Origin: Parasedimentitalea marina | Lineage (GTDB): Bacteria > Pseudomonadota > Alphaproteobacteria > Rhodobacterales > Rhodobacteraceae | DNA: 64,000 nucleotides | Assembly: GCF_004006175.1 (NCBI RefSeq) | Contig: NZ_CP033219.1 | Location: 4,092,001 to 4,156,000, forward strand | Reading direction: 5' to 3' | Shown here: positions 1 to 8,531 of the stretch, one piece after another | Position numbering within the stretch: the first letter of the stretch is position 1 | How the letters are laid out: every line of letters starts with the position of its first letter | The notes under the pieces: generated by a model | Told to the model about the DNA's origin: nothing | The model's input: only the letters and a program-made list of their open reading frames with translations | The model's database searches: none | Program-made: the position numbers and the translations under genes

Positions 1-940
1 CACCGTCCAGGATATCAATGCCCCATAAAGCGTGCCATTTGCGGCCGATGTCCTTGGGCAGCGCTTCGCCTGCGGAAATGCAACACCTGAGCGGTGCATT
101 AGGTTTCGTCACCATTTCAAGCTGCGCCAGCGTTGCCGCGTAAAGCGTTGGCACGCCGCAAAATACTGTTGGTTTTTCAGCCTCGAGAATATCCAGCACG
201 CCTTCGGGGGTAGGGCGACCATTAAATAGGACTGACGTTGCCCCGACGGCCATTGGCATGCTCATTGCGTTGCCCATTCCATAGGCAAAGAACAGTTTCG
301 CAACGGAATAGACCACGTCCTGCTCGTCAAGATTCAAAACCTGACTGCCATAGGTTTCGGCAGTGGCGCGCAGGGCGCCATGCACGTGGCGCACGCCTTT
401 CGGCTGGCCGGTTGACCCCGATGAGTAGAGCCAGAATGCTACCTCATCGGCGGAACAGGACAGAGTTTCTTGTGGGTCGGCACCGGCCAGGAAATCACTT
501 AGCCCGATTGTCCCCTCGGGAGCGTCACCGCCGATTACCACAATGTGCTGCACATCCGGCGACGCCAGCGCGGCCTGTTTGACCACTGGCCATAGTTCGA
601 CACTGACAAACAGGGCCGAGGCTCGGCTGTCACGCAGGATGGAATCATAAACGTCCGCGCCAAGCAATGTGTTCAACGGCACCGGGATCACGCCCGCTTT
701 CAGGGCGCCCCAATAGATCTGAGGGAATTCGATTTGATCCAGAACCAGCATTGCGATACGGGATTCGCGCGCAATGCCAGCGCGGGTCAGTGCCCCGGCG
801 ATTTGGTTGCTGTCGCTCGCCAACTGGCCATATTTGAGACTGCGTTTTTTCCCGGCCGCCTCGCGAAATGCGATTTTATCCGGCCGTTCGGTACTGTGAC
901 GATCGACAAAGTAGCTCGCTGCATTTGCGCTGGCTGTCAT
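1..940 (-). CDS. Benzoate-CoA-ligase-family AMP-forming CoA ligase, C-terminus beyond window
   Basis: Adenylate-forming enzyme that would activate an aromatic or related carboxylic acid to its CoA thioester. The reading frame runs from an ATG at 940 to the left edge with no stop, giving about 313 residues of a family normally around 500-530 long. The ATP-binding loop YSSGSTGQPKGVRHVHGA lies near residue 170, followed by the FAYGMGNAMSMP and CISAGEALP segments, which resemble benzoate-CoA and 4-hydroxybenzoate-CoA ligases more than generic fatty-acid ligases. A good ribosome site (GAGGAG) lies about 8 bases before the ATG. The promoter carries TGCA-N6-TGCA sites shared with the TRAP dctP promoter at 4.5 kb. 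Family assignment is firm; the exact substrate is inferred, and the missing C-terminal domain cannot be checked. Confidence 0.85.
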   Translation of the reverse strand, partial: MTASANAASYFVDRHSTERPDKIAFREAAGKKRSLKYGQLASDSNQIAGALTRAGIARESRIAMLVLDQIEFPQIYWGALKAGVIPVPLNTLLGADVYDSILRDSRASALFVSVELWPVVKQAALASPDVQHIVVIGGDAPEGTIGLSDFLAGADPQETLSCSADEVAFWLYSSGSTGQPKGVRHVHGALRATAETYGSQVLNLDEQDVVYSVAKLFFAYGMGNAMSMPMAVGATSVLFNGRPTPEGVLDILEAEKPTVFCGVPTLYAATLAQLEMVTKPNAPLRCCISAGEALPKDIGRKWHALWGIDILDG

Positions 941-1015
941 TTTTGTTCTCCTCGCATGGCAGCCGGATCAATGATTCCGACCTCCCCACACCCATGGCGG
1001 TGTTGATCCTTTGTA

Positions 1016-1082
1016 TGCTGTCATAATGCACCTGAATTGGCGTCATGCAACATAATGCGTGAAAATTATGCATAATAATGCA
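1016..1082 (-). promoter_or_regulatory. Promoter/operator array of TGCA-N6-TGCA sites upstream of the CoA ligase
   Basis: Two TGCA-N6-TGCA(like) sites are present (1069-1082, perfect; 1046-1059, last base changed) and a third, weaker one ends at 1030. On the minus strand a -35-like TTGCAT lies in the middle site and a -10-like ATTATG, 17 bases on, lies in the proximal site. The same layout occurs at 4497-4539. TGCA direct repeats forming longer palindromes are known operators of BzdR/BoxR regulators that respond to benzoyl-CoA; that link is inferred. The rest of the gene-free stretch 941-1269 shows nothing recognisable. Confidence 0.6.
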
Positions 1083-1269
1083 ACATTTGAGTTTTCCGGG
1101 TAACCCATGGGTTACCGGGCCTGGCTAAAAACTGCCATAACCACGGATATCCACGGACCATAGTAGTGAGGCTATGGACGGGACTGGATTTAGGTATTTG
1201 GTATAGATGCGCCCTCACCAGGCCTCAGAAAGCTGCACGGAGAGGGTTAAGAAATGACAACCTGGCCGG

Positions 1270-2775
1270 TCAGTACAACAACATCAGCGGCAACAGGGTT
1301 ATGATCGGGAAGAGCACCAGAATGACCACCCGGACCAGATCAGACGCCACAAAGAACATCACAGCCTTGTAGGTGTCGATCATCTTGGTTTTGCGGTCCA
1401 TCGCATTGATGATGAACAGGTTCATCCCCACCGGAGGCGTGATCAGGCCCACTTCGACCACGATCAGCACCAGAATACCAAACCAGATGGCGACATATTC
1501 GCCCTCGATCCGGTTGGCCATGCCCTGGGTGACGCGGATGCCCAGCTCTTTCATTTGGTCGCGGGTGAGCTCCATTCCGCCGGCGATCGCCTCTTGGATC
1601 GAGGCAAGCATCCCGTCTGCCATGCCATCGGGCACCCCGACATTCAGAACCTCCATCGCGGCGCTGGCCTGCATGGCGGGCAGTGACACCAGATTGAAGT
1701 CCATCGCCGAGATCACCGGAAAGAAGATCGGGATGGTCAGCAAAATCATACTGAGGCTGTCCATCAGGCAGCCAAACAGCAGGTAGAACACCAGGATAAG
1801 CGTTAGCACCATCCATGGGCTAAGTCCCTGACTGACGACAAAGTCGGCCAGTTCCTGCGGCACTTTGGTCAGGGCCAGAAAACCGTTGTAGAAGCCGGCA
1901 CCCAGCACGATGAAAAAGATCATCGCGGTGGAACGTGCCGTCACCATGAAGCTGTCGGTCAGGCTGTCGCGGGTCAGGCCGCCGTTCAGCCAGGCGATCA
2001 ACCCAGTGCCAAAGGCCCCGACTGCCGCGCCTTCGGTTGGCGTGAACCAGCCCAGATAGATACCGCCGACCACCACGCCAAAGACCATCAGCACCGGCCA
2101 AACCCGGAACAACGCGGCAAAACGTTCACCCCATGGAATCGCAGGACGGGTGCCTGCGGCGTCAGGGTAGAGCCGGACATAGATCGAGATGACGATCACG
2201 TAGCCAAGCGCTGCCAAGATGCCTGGAATAAAGGCCGCAAGGAACAGTTTGGCGATATTCTGTTCTGTCAGAATGGCATAGATCACCAGCACAACCGAAG
2301 GTGGAATCAAGATGCCAAGAGTCCCCCCTGCCGCCAATGTGGCCGCCGAGAACCCGCCGGCATAGCCGTATTGCTTCAACTCAGGCAGGGCGACACGGCC
2401 CATTGTGGCTGCGGTGGCCAGTGAGCTGCCACAGATCGCGCCAAAGCCGGCACAGGCGCCAATCGCCGCCATGGCCACACCGCCCCTGCGGTGCCCCAGA
2501 AATCCTTCGGCAGCTTTGAACAAGGCGCTGGACATACCGCCCAGCGTTGCGAAATGACCCATCAGCAGGAACATCGGCACAATGGTCAGCGAATAGGAGG
2601 AAAAGGTCGAATAGGTTTCGTTCTTAAGGCGACCAAAGGCCACCAGCGTGCCGTCGGTGACGATCATCAATCCGCCCAGACCCACCAAAAACATCGACAG
2701 GCCAATGGGCACCCGCAGAAAGATCAGCACCATCAGGAGAGGGAAAGAGGCAATTCCGATTTCAAGAGCAGTCAA
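1270..2775 (-). CDS. dctM: TRAP transporter large permease, DctM family, with an extra internal segment
   Basis: Large membrane subunit of a tripartite ATP-independent periplasmic transporter, carrying the ion-coupled translocation path in the inner membrane. At 501 residues it is longer than the usual 425-430. Hydrophobic helices fill most of it, and the typical GGTLGILIPPS and GLITPPVGMNLF segments are present. The extra length is a block of roughly 65 residues between FFPVISAMDFN and the IWFGIL helix, rich in Met, Ala and Glu. The start is a TTG at 2775 that overlaps the dctQ stop, with GGAG eight bases before it; this start keeps the first helix intact. It is the last gene of dctP-dctQ-dctM. 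The substrate is unknown; shared operator sites with the neighbouring aromatic CoA ligase hint at an aromatic or other organic acid. Confidence 0.9.
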   Translation of the reverse strand: MTALEIGIASFPLLMVLIFLRVPIGLSMFLVGLGGLMIVTDGTLVAFGRLKNETYSTFSSYSLTIVPMFLLMGHFATLGGMSSALFKAAEGFLGHRRGGVAMAAIGACAGFGAICGSSLATAATMGRVALPELKQYGYAGGFSAATLAAGGTLGILIPPSVVLVIYAILTEQNIAKLFLAAFIPGILAALGYVIVISIYVRLYPDAAGTRPAIPWGERFAALFRVWPVLMVFGVVVGGIYLGWFTPTEGAAVGAFGTGLIAWLNGGLTRDSLTDSFMVTARSTAMIFFIVLGAGFYNGFLALTKVPQELADFVVSQGLSPWMVLTLILVFYLLFGCLMDSLSMILLTIPIFFPVISAMDFNLVSLPAMQASAAMEVLNVGVPDGMADGMLASIQEAIAGGMELTRDQMKELGIRVTQGMANRIEGEYVAIWFGILVLIVVEVGLITPPVGMNLFIINAMDRKTKMIDTYKAVMFFVASDLVRVVILVLFPIITLLPLMLLY

Positions 2776-3356
2776 TGTTCAGTCTCCACGCCGTCCCAAA
2801 CAAGGATACGACCGGTAAGGAATTCGATAGTGCGTACGACACCCATGTAGATGCCGACGATGGCAGCGACCACGGCAGCAACCAGACTGGCGCCGTAGGC
2901 CCACCAGATCGGGAATTGCAGAAGAAACGAGGTTTCGCCATTTTGTATTTTACTGACCAACCCGGCCTCTAGTCGCCAGGCGATCAAAACCAGCACAGCG
3001 GCAAAGACCAGCTCGGTCACCATGCGCAAAAACCGGTTCACCCGTTTTGAAAAACTATTGGCCAGAATATCAACCGAGGCATGCCCAGAGGTGATCTGAC
3101 ACAGCGGTAAGAAGGCAAAGATGGCAAAGGCCACGCCTGCTTCGACCAGTTCGAAATCACCGTTGATCGGTCCGACGCCGATGGCGATCATCCATTCCGC
3201 AAAACCCGGCGCGACACTGTTCATAAAGTCGCCGTGAAAGAAGCCGTTCAACAGGCGACCAGTGATCGAAAGGCAAGTGAGAAATATCAGCAGGGTCAGA
3301 ACAAGCCCACCTATGGCAGCCATAAATCTGGCCAGCTTTAACATGTGGTCATGCAT
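2772..3356 (-). CDS. dctQ: TRAP transporter small permease, DctQ family
   Basis: Small inner-membrane subunit that pairs with DctM. About 194 residues with four hydrophobic segments (near residues 8-28, 60-80, 100-120 and 148-170), the expected DctQ topology. I chose the ATG at 3356 (MHDHMLKLARF); an upstream TTG at 3398 would add 14 polar residues with no benefit. The gene follows dctP by about 80 bases and its stop overlaps the dctM start, so the three genes form one transcription unit. Weakly conserved family; the assignment relies on length, topology and position between dctP and dctM. Confidence 0.88.
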   Translation of the reverse strand: MHDHMLKLARFMAAIGGLVLTLLIFLTCLSITGRLLNGFFHGDFMNSVAPGFAEWMIAIGVGPINGDFELVEAGVAFAIFAFLPLCQITSGHASVDILANSFSKRVNRFLRMVTELVFAAVLVLIAWRLEAGLVSKIQNGETSFLLQFPIWWAYGASLVAAVVAAIVGIYMGVVRTIEFLTGRILVWDGVETEH

Positions 3357-3435
3357 GGTTACGCACCCATCCCCTTCGTGCCGTAATGAGGGCCGCAACG
3401 ACGTGCGCGCTGCGGCCCCTTAGTCTGTACCAGGC

Positions 3436-4470
3436 TTACTTCGAGTATTTCTCGATCAGCATGGTGGCTTCGTCGATCAGTGCCTGACCGTCGATACCTT
3501 TTTCAGTCATATCAGCCAGCCATGCATCATAGATAGGCTGCGACCGCTCGCGCCATTCAGCAGTTTGGGCGGCGTCCAGAGTGATGACATTGTTGCCCAT
3601 ATCCAACGCCATTTCGCGTGAAGGACCATCGGCATCGGCCTGCGTTCCACCCGCAAATACCGAGAACTCCAGACCTGAGTTGTCGTCGATGATCTGCTGC
3701 AGGTCAGCAGGCAGGCTGTCGAACTTGGGCTTATTCATCGCCAGAACGAAGGTCAGCGTATACAGCGCCTTGCCTGTGAACTCGGTGTGGTTGGTCACCA
3801 GCTCTGGAACTTTCAGCGCTGCGGTGACTTCCCATGGGATGGTGGTGCCGTCGATCACACCTTTGGACAGGCCTTCGGGCACAGCCGGAACCGGCATGCC
3901 AACGGGGGTTGCGCCCAGTTCGGTCAGCAGTGAGTTGACCGAGCGCGAACCGCCACGGATTTTCATGCCGCGCAAGTCATCAGGCGTTGAAACCGGATCC
4001 GAGGTGTGGATCATGCCGGGGCCGTGAACCCAAGTGCCCAGGATTTTGAGATCCTTGAACTCGGTGTCTTTCATATGGGTTTCGAACATTTCCCAATAGG
4101 CGCGCGATACCGCACGGGCGTCGGTCATCATGAACGGAAGTTCAAACACTTCGGTCGAGGGATAGCGGCCCGGCGTATAGCCAACCACAGTCCAGACAAT
4201 GTCGGCAACGCCGTCGATGGCCTGGTCCATCAGCTCTGGTGGCTTACCGCCCAGCTGCATCGATGGATAACGGTCGATCTTGATCCGGCCCTCTGAGGCT
4301 TCCTCGATCTTATCCGCCCAGACATCCAGGATCAGCTTTGGCACATTGGCCTGTGCTGGTAGAAACTGGTGCAGTTTCAAAGTAACTTCTTGGGCCATCG
4401 CCGATGTTGCGCCCATTGCTACAAGAGCCGCAGCGCCAAAGACGCCGAGTAGCTTTCTCCGAGTAGTCAT
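3436..4470 (-). CDS. dctP: TRAP transporter substrate-binding protein, DctP family
   Basis: Periplasmic receptor that delivers ligand to DctQM. It is 344 residues long with an N-terminal signal peptide (charged TTRRK start, hydrophobic stretch, AMAQE cleavage region near residue 27). The core has the family signature around MKIRGGSRSVN and PVGMPVPAVPEGLSKGVIDGT, including the arginine that usually binds a ligand carboxylate. The ATG at 4470 has a strong GGGAGGAA ribosome site. Its promoter contains the paired TGCA-N6-TGCA array also found before the CoA ligase gene. The carboxylate-binding arginine and the shared regulation suggest an organic acid ligand; the exact one cannot be read from sequence. 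Confidence 0.92.
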   Translation of the reverse strand: MTTRRKLLGVFGAAALVAMGATSAMAQEVTLKLHQFLPAQANVPKLILDVWADKIEEASEGRIKIDRYPSMQLGGKPPELMDQAIDGVADIVWTVVGYTPGRYPSTEVFELPFMMTDARAVSRAYWEMFETHMKDTEFKDLKILGTWVHGPGMIHTSDPVSTPDDLRGMKIRGGSRSVNSLLTELGATPVGMPVPAVPEGLSKGVIDGTTIPWEVTAALKVPELVTNHTEFTGKALYTLTFVLAMNKPKFDSLPADLQQIIDDNSGLEFSVFAGGTQADADGPSREMALDMGNNVITLDAAQTAEWRERSQPIYDAWLADMTEKGIDGQALIDEATMLIEKYSK

Positions 4471-4496
4471 GTGATTCCTCCCTTGGATTACAATCT

Positions 4497-4539
4497 CGCA
4501 CTATAATGCCTTCATTTTAGAAGTTTGCAATATAATGCA
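4497..4539 (-). promoter_or_regulatory. dctP promoter/operator with two TGCA-N6-TGCA sites
   Basis: A perfect site (TGCA ATATAA TGCA, 4526-4539) and a degenerate one (CGCA CTATAA TGCC, 4497-4510) are 29 bases apart, the same spacing as the two proximal sites before the CoA ligase gene. On the minus strand the common pattern is GCATTATRTTGCA, 16 free bases, then GCATTATR. A -35-like TTGCAA and a -10-like ATTATA fall inside the two sites. Bound repressor would cover the promoter. The remainder of the gene-free stretch 4540-4792 shows nothing I can identify. Confidence 0.6.
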
Positions 4540-4792
4540 CCAATCTTCTCACTTCTTCCTATTTTTGGCGACGCAACCGCCTATATTCGTCAGTGGTGGC
4601 TACCATTTTCAAACCAGTTAGGCATTTGCTATTGGTTCAGTTTGTAACCATCAACCACTGAAGTACATATTTGACTCATCAATAATTGGCGCAGCGTGCT
4701 GGATGGCACCTACATAACATGACAACTATTTATTGCACACCCGTTCATAACGAGTGCTCGCGGCAATGCGCCGCAAGGCAAGTCTGTGTGTC

Positions 4793-6595
4793 TTAACCCG
4801 CCAGGATTTCCTCGAGCGGATCATGTTCAGCGACGTAGTGATCTGGCTCTCGTTCGAGTAATTTCGGCACATAGTCAGAATCACCCGCCGCCAGACGGCT
4901 GGGTAAAAATCGCAAGGCAGCGCGGGGATCCATCGGCGATGGCAACTCGCCCGGCAGTTTGATCCGGCTGCGAGTTCGTTCCACATCGGGGTCCGGAATG
5001 GGCACTGCAGATATCAGCGATTTGGTATAAGGGTGGTAGGGCTGAGAGCACACCGTCTCGCCATTTCCCATTTCAACAACACGGCCCAGATACAGGACCA
5101 TGATCCGGTTTGAAATCGCACGGACCACAGACAAGTCGTGGCTGATAAAGATCAGCGCCAGCCCGAATTCAGCCTGCAATTCGCGCAACAACAGGATGAT
5201 CTGCGCCTGAATAGAGACATCCAGCGCCGAGACCGCCTCGTCGCAGATGATCAGTTTGGGCCGGTTGATCATGGCGCGGGCAATACCCACTCTTTGGTTT
5301 TGCCCGCCGGACAGTTCATGCGGATAGCGATTGAACAGGCTCCGTTCCAGCCCTACCCGCTCCATCATATCGGCCACGGTCTCCTTACGCTCGCGACTGG
5401 TCAGGTCGGGGCGATAGGTTAGCAGGGGTTCGGCGATGGAGGCCGAAATGGTCATGCGCGGGTCAAGACTGGCCAGTGGGTCCTGAAATACGATCTGCAG
5501 ATCTTTGCGGTATTTGTTCAGCTCGGCCCGTTTCAATCCCACAATTGGCTGACCCAGCCAGCTGACACCACCCCCTGTGGGCTCTATCAGTTGCAAAACC
5601 GCGCGGGCCAGTGTGGACTTGCCACAGCCACTTTCGCCGACCACGCCCAGGGTTTCGCCCTGTCGGATGTCAAAACTAACACCATCTACCGCCTTGAGTG
5701 GCATCTTGTGGCCAAACAGGCCGCCGGGCATCTTCATTTGAAAGTGAACTTTGACATCATTGACCTGCAGGATCGGCCGCGCCTGGGTTTCAAACATCTG
5801 CGGCGCATCTGCCGCGTCTATGCGGGGCATCGCCTTGAGCAAGGCCTGCGTATAGCCATGTTTTGGGGTGCGAAAGATCTCGGTTGCACTGCCGCTTTCG
5901 ACAAATCCGCCCTGTCGCATCACCTGTATGCGGTCACACATCCGGGCCACCACCCCCATGTCATGGGTGATCAGCGCAATGGCGGTGCCCTGCTCTTTTT
6001 GCAGGTCAGCCATCAGATCCAGAATTTCGGCCTGCACTGTAACGTCCAGCGCGGTTGTGGGCTCATCGGCAATCAGCAGCTTGGGATTGCACAGCATGGA
6101 CATAGCGATCATCACCCGCTGACGCATACCGCCTGATAACTCATGGGGAAACTGGTCGAGCCTGCGTGCCGCCACCGGGATCTGCACCCGGTTCAACCAT
6201 TCCAGACAGTATTGGCGTGCCTGCTGGCCGACCATTCCCCGGTGGACCTGCAACACCTCGCGCATCTGCTCGCCGACCCGCAAATGCGGGGTCAGCGCGG
6301 TCAGGGGATCCTGAAAAATCATCCCCACATCACTGCCGCGAATTTGGTTCAGGTCGGGCGTCGCCAGATTTAGGATCTCGGTCCCGTTCAACTGAACCGA
6401 GCCGGTGGCATGGCCGTTGGAGGGCAGCAGACCCATAGCCGCCATAAAGGTCTGGCTTTTGCCGGATCCGCTTTCGCCCACGATGCCCAGACATTCACCC
6501 GGCTGGATGTCGAAACTGATATCCGTGACGGCCTTGACCGTGCCATCCGGTGTGGCGAAGTCGACGCTGAGGTTTTGCACAGTAAGCAGGGTCAT
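4793..6595 (-). CDS. Oligopeptide ABC transporter, fused OppD-OppF type double ATPase
   Basis: Cytoplasmic ATP-hydrolysing subunit of a peptide importer. A single 600-residue chain holds two complete ABC domains: the first has Walker A GESGSGKS near residue 40, LSGGMRQRV and Walker [13 protein letters not shown]; the second has GESGCGKST near residue 320, LSGGQNQRV and [12 protein letters not shown]. In enteric bacteria these are two separate proteins, OppD and OppF. The usual cysteine cluster near the C-terminus of OppD/OppF chains is absent, replaced by a [18 protein letters not shown] tail. The ATG at 6595 lies two bases after the stop of the oppC-like gene, so the genes are co-transcribed. 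Peptide specificity is inferred from the family of the binding protein. Confidence 0.92.
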   Translation of the reverse strand: MTLLTVQNLSVDFATPDGTVKAVTDISFDIQPGECLGIVGESGSGKSQTFMAAMGLLPSNGHATGSVQLNGTEILNLATPDLNQIRGSDVGMIFQDPLTALTPHLRVGEQMREVLQVHRGMVGQQARQYCLEWLNRVQIPVAARRLDQFPHELSGGMRQRVMIAMSMLCNPKLLIADEPTTALDVTVQAEILDLMADLQKEQGTAIALITHDMGVVARMCDRIQVMRQGGFVESGSATEIFRTPKHGYTQALLKAMPRIDAADAPQMFETQARPILQVNDVKVHFQMKMPGGLFGHKMPLKAVDGVSFDIRQGETLGVVGESGCGKSTLARAVLQLIEPTGGGVSWLGQPIVGLKRAELNKYRKDLQIVFQDPLASLDPRMTISASIAEPLLTYRPDLTSRERKETVADMMERVGLERSLFNRYPHELSGGQNQRVGIARAMINRPKLIICDEAVSALDVSIQAQIILLLRELQAEFGLALIFISHDLSVVRAISNRIMVLYLGRVVEMGNGETVCSQPYHPYTKSLISAVPIPDPDVERTRSRIKLPGELPSPMDPRAALRFLPSRLAAGDSDYVPKLLEREPDHYVAEHDPLEEILAG

Positions 6596-6597
6596 GA

Positions 6598-7527
6598 TCA
6601 GCGGTCCTTGGGGTCAAGCGCATCGCGCAGCCCATCACCGATGAAAAACATGGTGATGATGATGGTGACGTAGAAAAACAGTGGGAATGCCAATTGCCAC
6701 AGGGTGCCATAGGCCATTGTACCGGCCCCCTCGGAGATCAGGCTACCAAGCGAGGTATAGGGTTCTGATACGCCCAGCCCAAGAAAGGAAATAAAGCTTT
6801 CGGCCAAGATCATTTCGGGCACCAACAGCGAGGCATAGACAATCACCACGCCCAACAGGTTGGGCAGAATGTGACGGTGCATGATGGTGATCTCGCTGGC
6901 ACCAGAGGCGCGGGCGGCCTCGATGAACTCGCGGTGCTTCAGGGCCAGGGTTTGCCCGCGCACGATCCGCGCCATGCTGAGCCAACTGACGGCACCAAGG
7001 GCGATGAACAGCATGAAGAACGAGCGGCCAGCAACCACCAGTAGCAAGATGATCACCAGGACGGTGGGGATAGCCATCAGAATATCGACGATGCGCATCA
7101 TGATGCTGTCGGTGCGACCACCGACAAAGCCGGCGATGATGCCATAGACCGTGCCCACGATCAGCGCCATCGCGGCCCCGACCAGCCCCACCAGCAGCGA
7201 GGTCGAGGTGGCCTGAATGACCCGGCTGTACAGATCGCGGCCCAGATCGTCGACGCCAAAGTAGTGACCGGTGGCCAGCGAGGGCATACCATGCGTCGCC
7301 GCGCTGCCCATAATGTCCCAATCGATCTCTTCATTATCCCACTGCGCAAACAGCGGGCCCAAAATAGTAAAGGCCACGATCAGCGCCAGCACCAGCACAC
7401 AGGCCCGTGCGGCACGGTTCTGCACAAATCGTGTGCGCGCGTCCTGCCAGAGAGAGCGCCCCTGAACGGCGGTGAAATCTGTGACGTCCTCGGCAATCTG
7501 GGCGGCTTTTGTTGAGTTTCCAAACAT
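6598..7527 (-). CDS. oppC: Oligopeptide ABC transporter permease, OppC family
   Basis: Inner-membrane permease of the peptide importer, 309 residues. A long N-terminal cytoplasmic stretch precedes the first helix (about residues 40-60), as is typical for OppC. The ATPase-docking loop lies around [21 protein letters not shown], and several hydrophobic helices surround it. The ATG at 7527 is nine bases downstream of the oppB-like gene and the stop is two bases before the ATPase gene, placing it in the middle of a tight oppA-B-C-(DF) operon. The assignment is firm at family level; substrate range depends on OppA. Confidence 0.93.
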   Translation of the reverse strand: MFGNSTKAAQIAEDVTDFTAVQGRSLWQDARTRFVQNRAARACVLVLALIVAFTILGPLFAQWDNEEIDWDIMGSAATHGMPSLATGHYFGVDDLGRDLYSRVIQATSTSLLVGLVGAAMALIVGTVYGIIAGFVGGRTDSIMMRIVDILMAIPTVLVIILLLVVAGRSFFMLFIALGAVSWLSMARIVRGQTLALKHREFIEAARASGASEITIMHRHILPNLLGVVIVYASLLVPEMILAESFISFLGLGVSEPYTSLGSLISEGAGTMAYGTLWQLAFPLFFYVTIIITMFFIGDGLRDALDPKDR

Positions 7528-7536
7528 ATCGCGCCC

Positions 7537-8460
7537 TTAATACCGGATCTTGGGATCGAACCAGGCATAGGCCAGATCCGTCAGCAGGTTCACCACCACA
7601 GTCAGAGTGCCATACAGAATGGTCACCCCCAACAGCACCGCATAATCACGTGACAACGCGGACCCGACATAGGCCTGCCCCAGTCCACCGGTGGAAAAAT
7701 AGATATCCACAAAGACCGATCCGGTCAGGACGTAGACAAAGACCGGCCCAAGGTATGAGACCACGGGCAGCAAGGTGGGTTTCAGCGCATGCCGCCATAT
7801 TACCGTGCGTGTGGGCAGACCTTTGGCATGGGCGGTGCGAATGAAGTTGGAATTCAACACTTCAAGCATGGAACTGCGGGTGATGCGGGCGATAGAGCCC
7901 ATGTAGGAGGTCGACAGGGCAATCACTGGCATAATCAGATATGGCCACTGGCCGCCATTCCAGCCACCGCCGGGCAGAAGGCCCAGCCACAGGGTGAAGG
8001 TCAGGATCAGGATCGGGCCCATGATGAAATTCGGCAGGGCCTGCGCGGCGATACCCAGCCCGACAGCGAAATAGTCAATCCAAGTGTTGTGACGAATGGC
8101 AGCAGCGATGCCCAGCGACACCCCGACCACTGTCGCGGCCAGGAATGAGAGCGAGCCATAGGTGAAAGAAATCGGAAAGCCCTGCGCGATAATGTCGTTA
8201 ACGTCCCGGTCCTTGAATTTAAACGAGGGGCCAAAGTCGAAGTGAACGATAATATTGAACAGATAGTCATACAGCTGCTTCCACAGCGGTTGATCCAAGC
8301 CATAGCGGGCCTCGATATTGGCGAGCACCTGAGGCGGCAGTGGGCGCTCTGAGGTGAATGGGCCACCTGGCGCGAAATGCATGAGAAAAAAGGAGGCAAC
8401 AATCAATATCAGGATTGTCGGAATGGCGACCAACAGACGCCGGATAATAAAGGCGATCAT
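7537..8460 (-). CDS. oppB: Oligopeptide ABC transporter permease, OppB family
   Basis: First membrane subunit of the peptide importer, 307 residues. The N-terminal helix (IIRRLLVAIPTILILIVASFFL) leads directly into the periplasmic GGPF region, as in OppB and DppB. The EAA-like ATPase contact lies around RTAHAKGLPTRTVIWRHALKP, followed by the closing helices. The ATG at 8460 lies 71 bases after the binding-protein gene and the stop sits nine bases before oppC. The order oppA-oppB-oppC-ATPase matches the common arrangement. No unusual features. Confidence 0.93.
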   Translation of the reverse strand: MIAFIIRRLLVAIPTILILIVASFFLMHFAPGGPFTSERPLPPQVLANIEARYGLDQPLWKQLYDYLFNIIVHFDFGPSFKFKDRDVNDIIAQGFPISFTYGSLSFLAATVVGVSLGIAAAIRHNTWIDYFAVGLGIAAQALPNFIMGPILILTFTLWLGLLPGGGWNGGQWPYLIMPVIALSTSYMGSIARITRSSMLEVLNSNFIRTAHAKGLPTRTVIWRHALKPTLLPVVSYLGPVFVYVLTGSVFVDIYFSTGGLGQAYVGSALSRDYAVLLGVTILYGTLTVVVNLLTDLAYAWFDPKIRY

Positions 8461-8531
8461 TCTGAACCTCGAAATGTGGAAATGCCCCGCCCCCGATGAA
8501 AGGGGCGGAACAGTATTATAAAATCATCCAA

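Noticed and set aside
32..1006. Several short plus-strand open frames
   Set aside because: They lie antisense to the CoA ligase gene, have no family features and no ribosome sites; shadows of a GC-rich gene.
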